The notes under the pieces were generated by a model. That model searched no databases and was not told the origin of the DNA. It was given only the letters and a program-made list of their open reading frames with translations. The translations under genes were made by a program, and so were the position numbers. From an uncultured Eubacterium sp. (lineage in GTDB: Bacteria > Bacillota_A > Clostridia > Lachnospirales > Lachnospiraceae): DNA of 5,022 nt. This document shows, in pieces, positions 4,409-5,022 of the stretch. The DNA is taken from positions 1-5,022 of the forward strand of contig CAQBGY010000285.1 in assembly GCA_948759685.1 (NCBI GenBank), in the 5' to 3' direction. How positions within the stretch are numbered: position 1 is the first letter of the stretch; every line of letters starts with the position of its first letter.

Positions 4409-5022
4409 ATGAACAAGGAATTAATTGCAGCATTAGAGGTGTTGGAAAAGGAAAAAGGAATTAGTAAGGAGTCTTTATTTGAAGCAATCGAAAGTAATTT
4501 GGTTGTAGCTTATAAAAATAACTTTAACAAAGCAGACAACGTGTCAGTAACAATGGATAGAGAAACAGGAGAATTCCATATCTATTCCCAAAAGACAGTC
4601 GTAGAGGAAGTTGAAGATACAGTTTCCCAGATTTCATTAGAAGATGCAAGAAATATCAAAGCATCTTATGATATCGGAGATACTGTAAACATAGAGATTC
4701 AGTCAAAAGATTTTGGACGTATTGCAACGCAGAGTGCCAAGAATGGTATCTTACAGAAAATCAGAGAAGAAGAGAGAAAGAGTCTCTATGAACAGTATTA
4801 TGAAAAGCAGGATGATATTATCACAGGTGTTGTTCAGAGAATTAATGGAAAGAACATCAGCATTAATTTAGGTAAGGTAGATACAGTTCTCATGGAAAAA
4901 GAACAGTCCAGAGGAGAGTTCTTCAGACCGAATGACAGAATTAAATTATATGTCACAGAAGTGAAAGACAATGGAAGAGGACCAAGAATCACAGTATCAA
5001 GAACACATCCAAATCTTGTAAA
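4409..5022 (+). CDS. nusA: Transcription termination/antitermination factor NusA, N-terminal 204 residues (3' end outside window)
   Basis: NusA binds RNA polymerase, promotes pausing and intrinsic termination, and takes part in antitermination complexes. The visible part starts MNKELIAALEVLEKEKGISK and contains the RNA-polymerase-binding N-terminal domain (about 1-130), with the typical helix ESLFEAIESNLVVAYK and then RIATQSAKNGILQKIREEER. An S1 RNA-binding domain follows (about 134-199, from DDIITGVVQRI to GPRITVSRTHPNLV). The KH domains would follow beyond the right edge. ATG 4409 is chosen because it gives the conserved N-terminus. AGGAGG (4392-4397) lies 11 bases upstream, longer than usual, and no alternative in-frame start exists nearby. 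The frame is open to the end of the window. As second gene after rimP it shares that gene's promoter and leader hairpin. Confidence 0.97.
   Translation, partial: MNKELIAALEVLEKEKGISKESLFEAIESNLVVAYKNNFNKADNVSVTMDRETGEFHIYSQKTVVEEVEDTVSQISLEDARNIKASYDIGDTVNIEIQSKDFGRIATQSAKNGILQKIREEERKSLYEQYYEKQDDIITGVVQRINGKNISINLGKVDTVLMEKEQSRGEFFRPNDRIKLYVTEVKDNGRGPRITVSRTHPNLV

Overview
The window looks like a low-GC Firmicutes chromosome, most likely a clostridial lineage such as Lachnospiraceae. PolC is a replicative polymerase typical of Firmicutes. Shine-Dalgarno sites are of the AGGAGG type, promoters are sigma-A-like, and the secreted protein combines BspA-type leucine-rich repeats with a Big_2-like domain, a mix common in gut clostridia. 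The genus cannot be fixed from sequence reading alone.

Layout. 1-783 is the C-terminal end of polC (+). 784-941 is a convergent intergenic region with several hairpins. 942-1013 is a tRNA-Glu(CUC) gene on the minus strand, with its promoter at 1033-1060. About 1079-1906 is a classical SDR oxidoreductase (+). 1907-2208 holds no gene but contains a promoter (1977-2005), a long structured leader ending in a terminator-like stem and six T (2059-2133), and an orphan Shine-Dalgarno (2138-2145). 2209-2431 is a frameshifted remnant of a small secreted-protein gene. 2444-3673 encodes a secreted LRR plus Ig-like protein. 3674-3925 holds a hairpin resembling part of the 2059-2133 leader, a strong promoter and a terminator-like leader hairpin. 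3926-4393 is rimP, and nusA runs from 4409 past the right edge.

Interpretation. polC, rimP and nusA are neighbours in many Firmicutes (for example polC-ylxS-nusA in Bacillus subtilis). Here about 3.1 kb of unrelated genes separates polC from rimP: a tRNA on the opposite strand, an oxidoreductase, a decayed secreted-protein gene and a surface-type protein. rimP-nusA has its own promoter and a short leader with a terminator-like stem-loop, which fits the idea that NusA, a termination factor, tunes its own operon. The inserted LRR region also has its own promoter and attenuator-like leader. I see no complete novel multi-gene system. The least explained parts are the structured leader at about 2050-2134, its diverged partial copy at 3685-3735, and the decaying secreted-protein gene between them.
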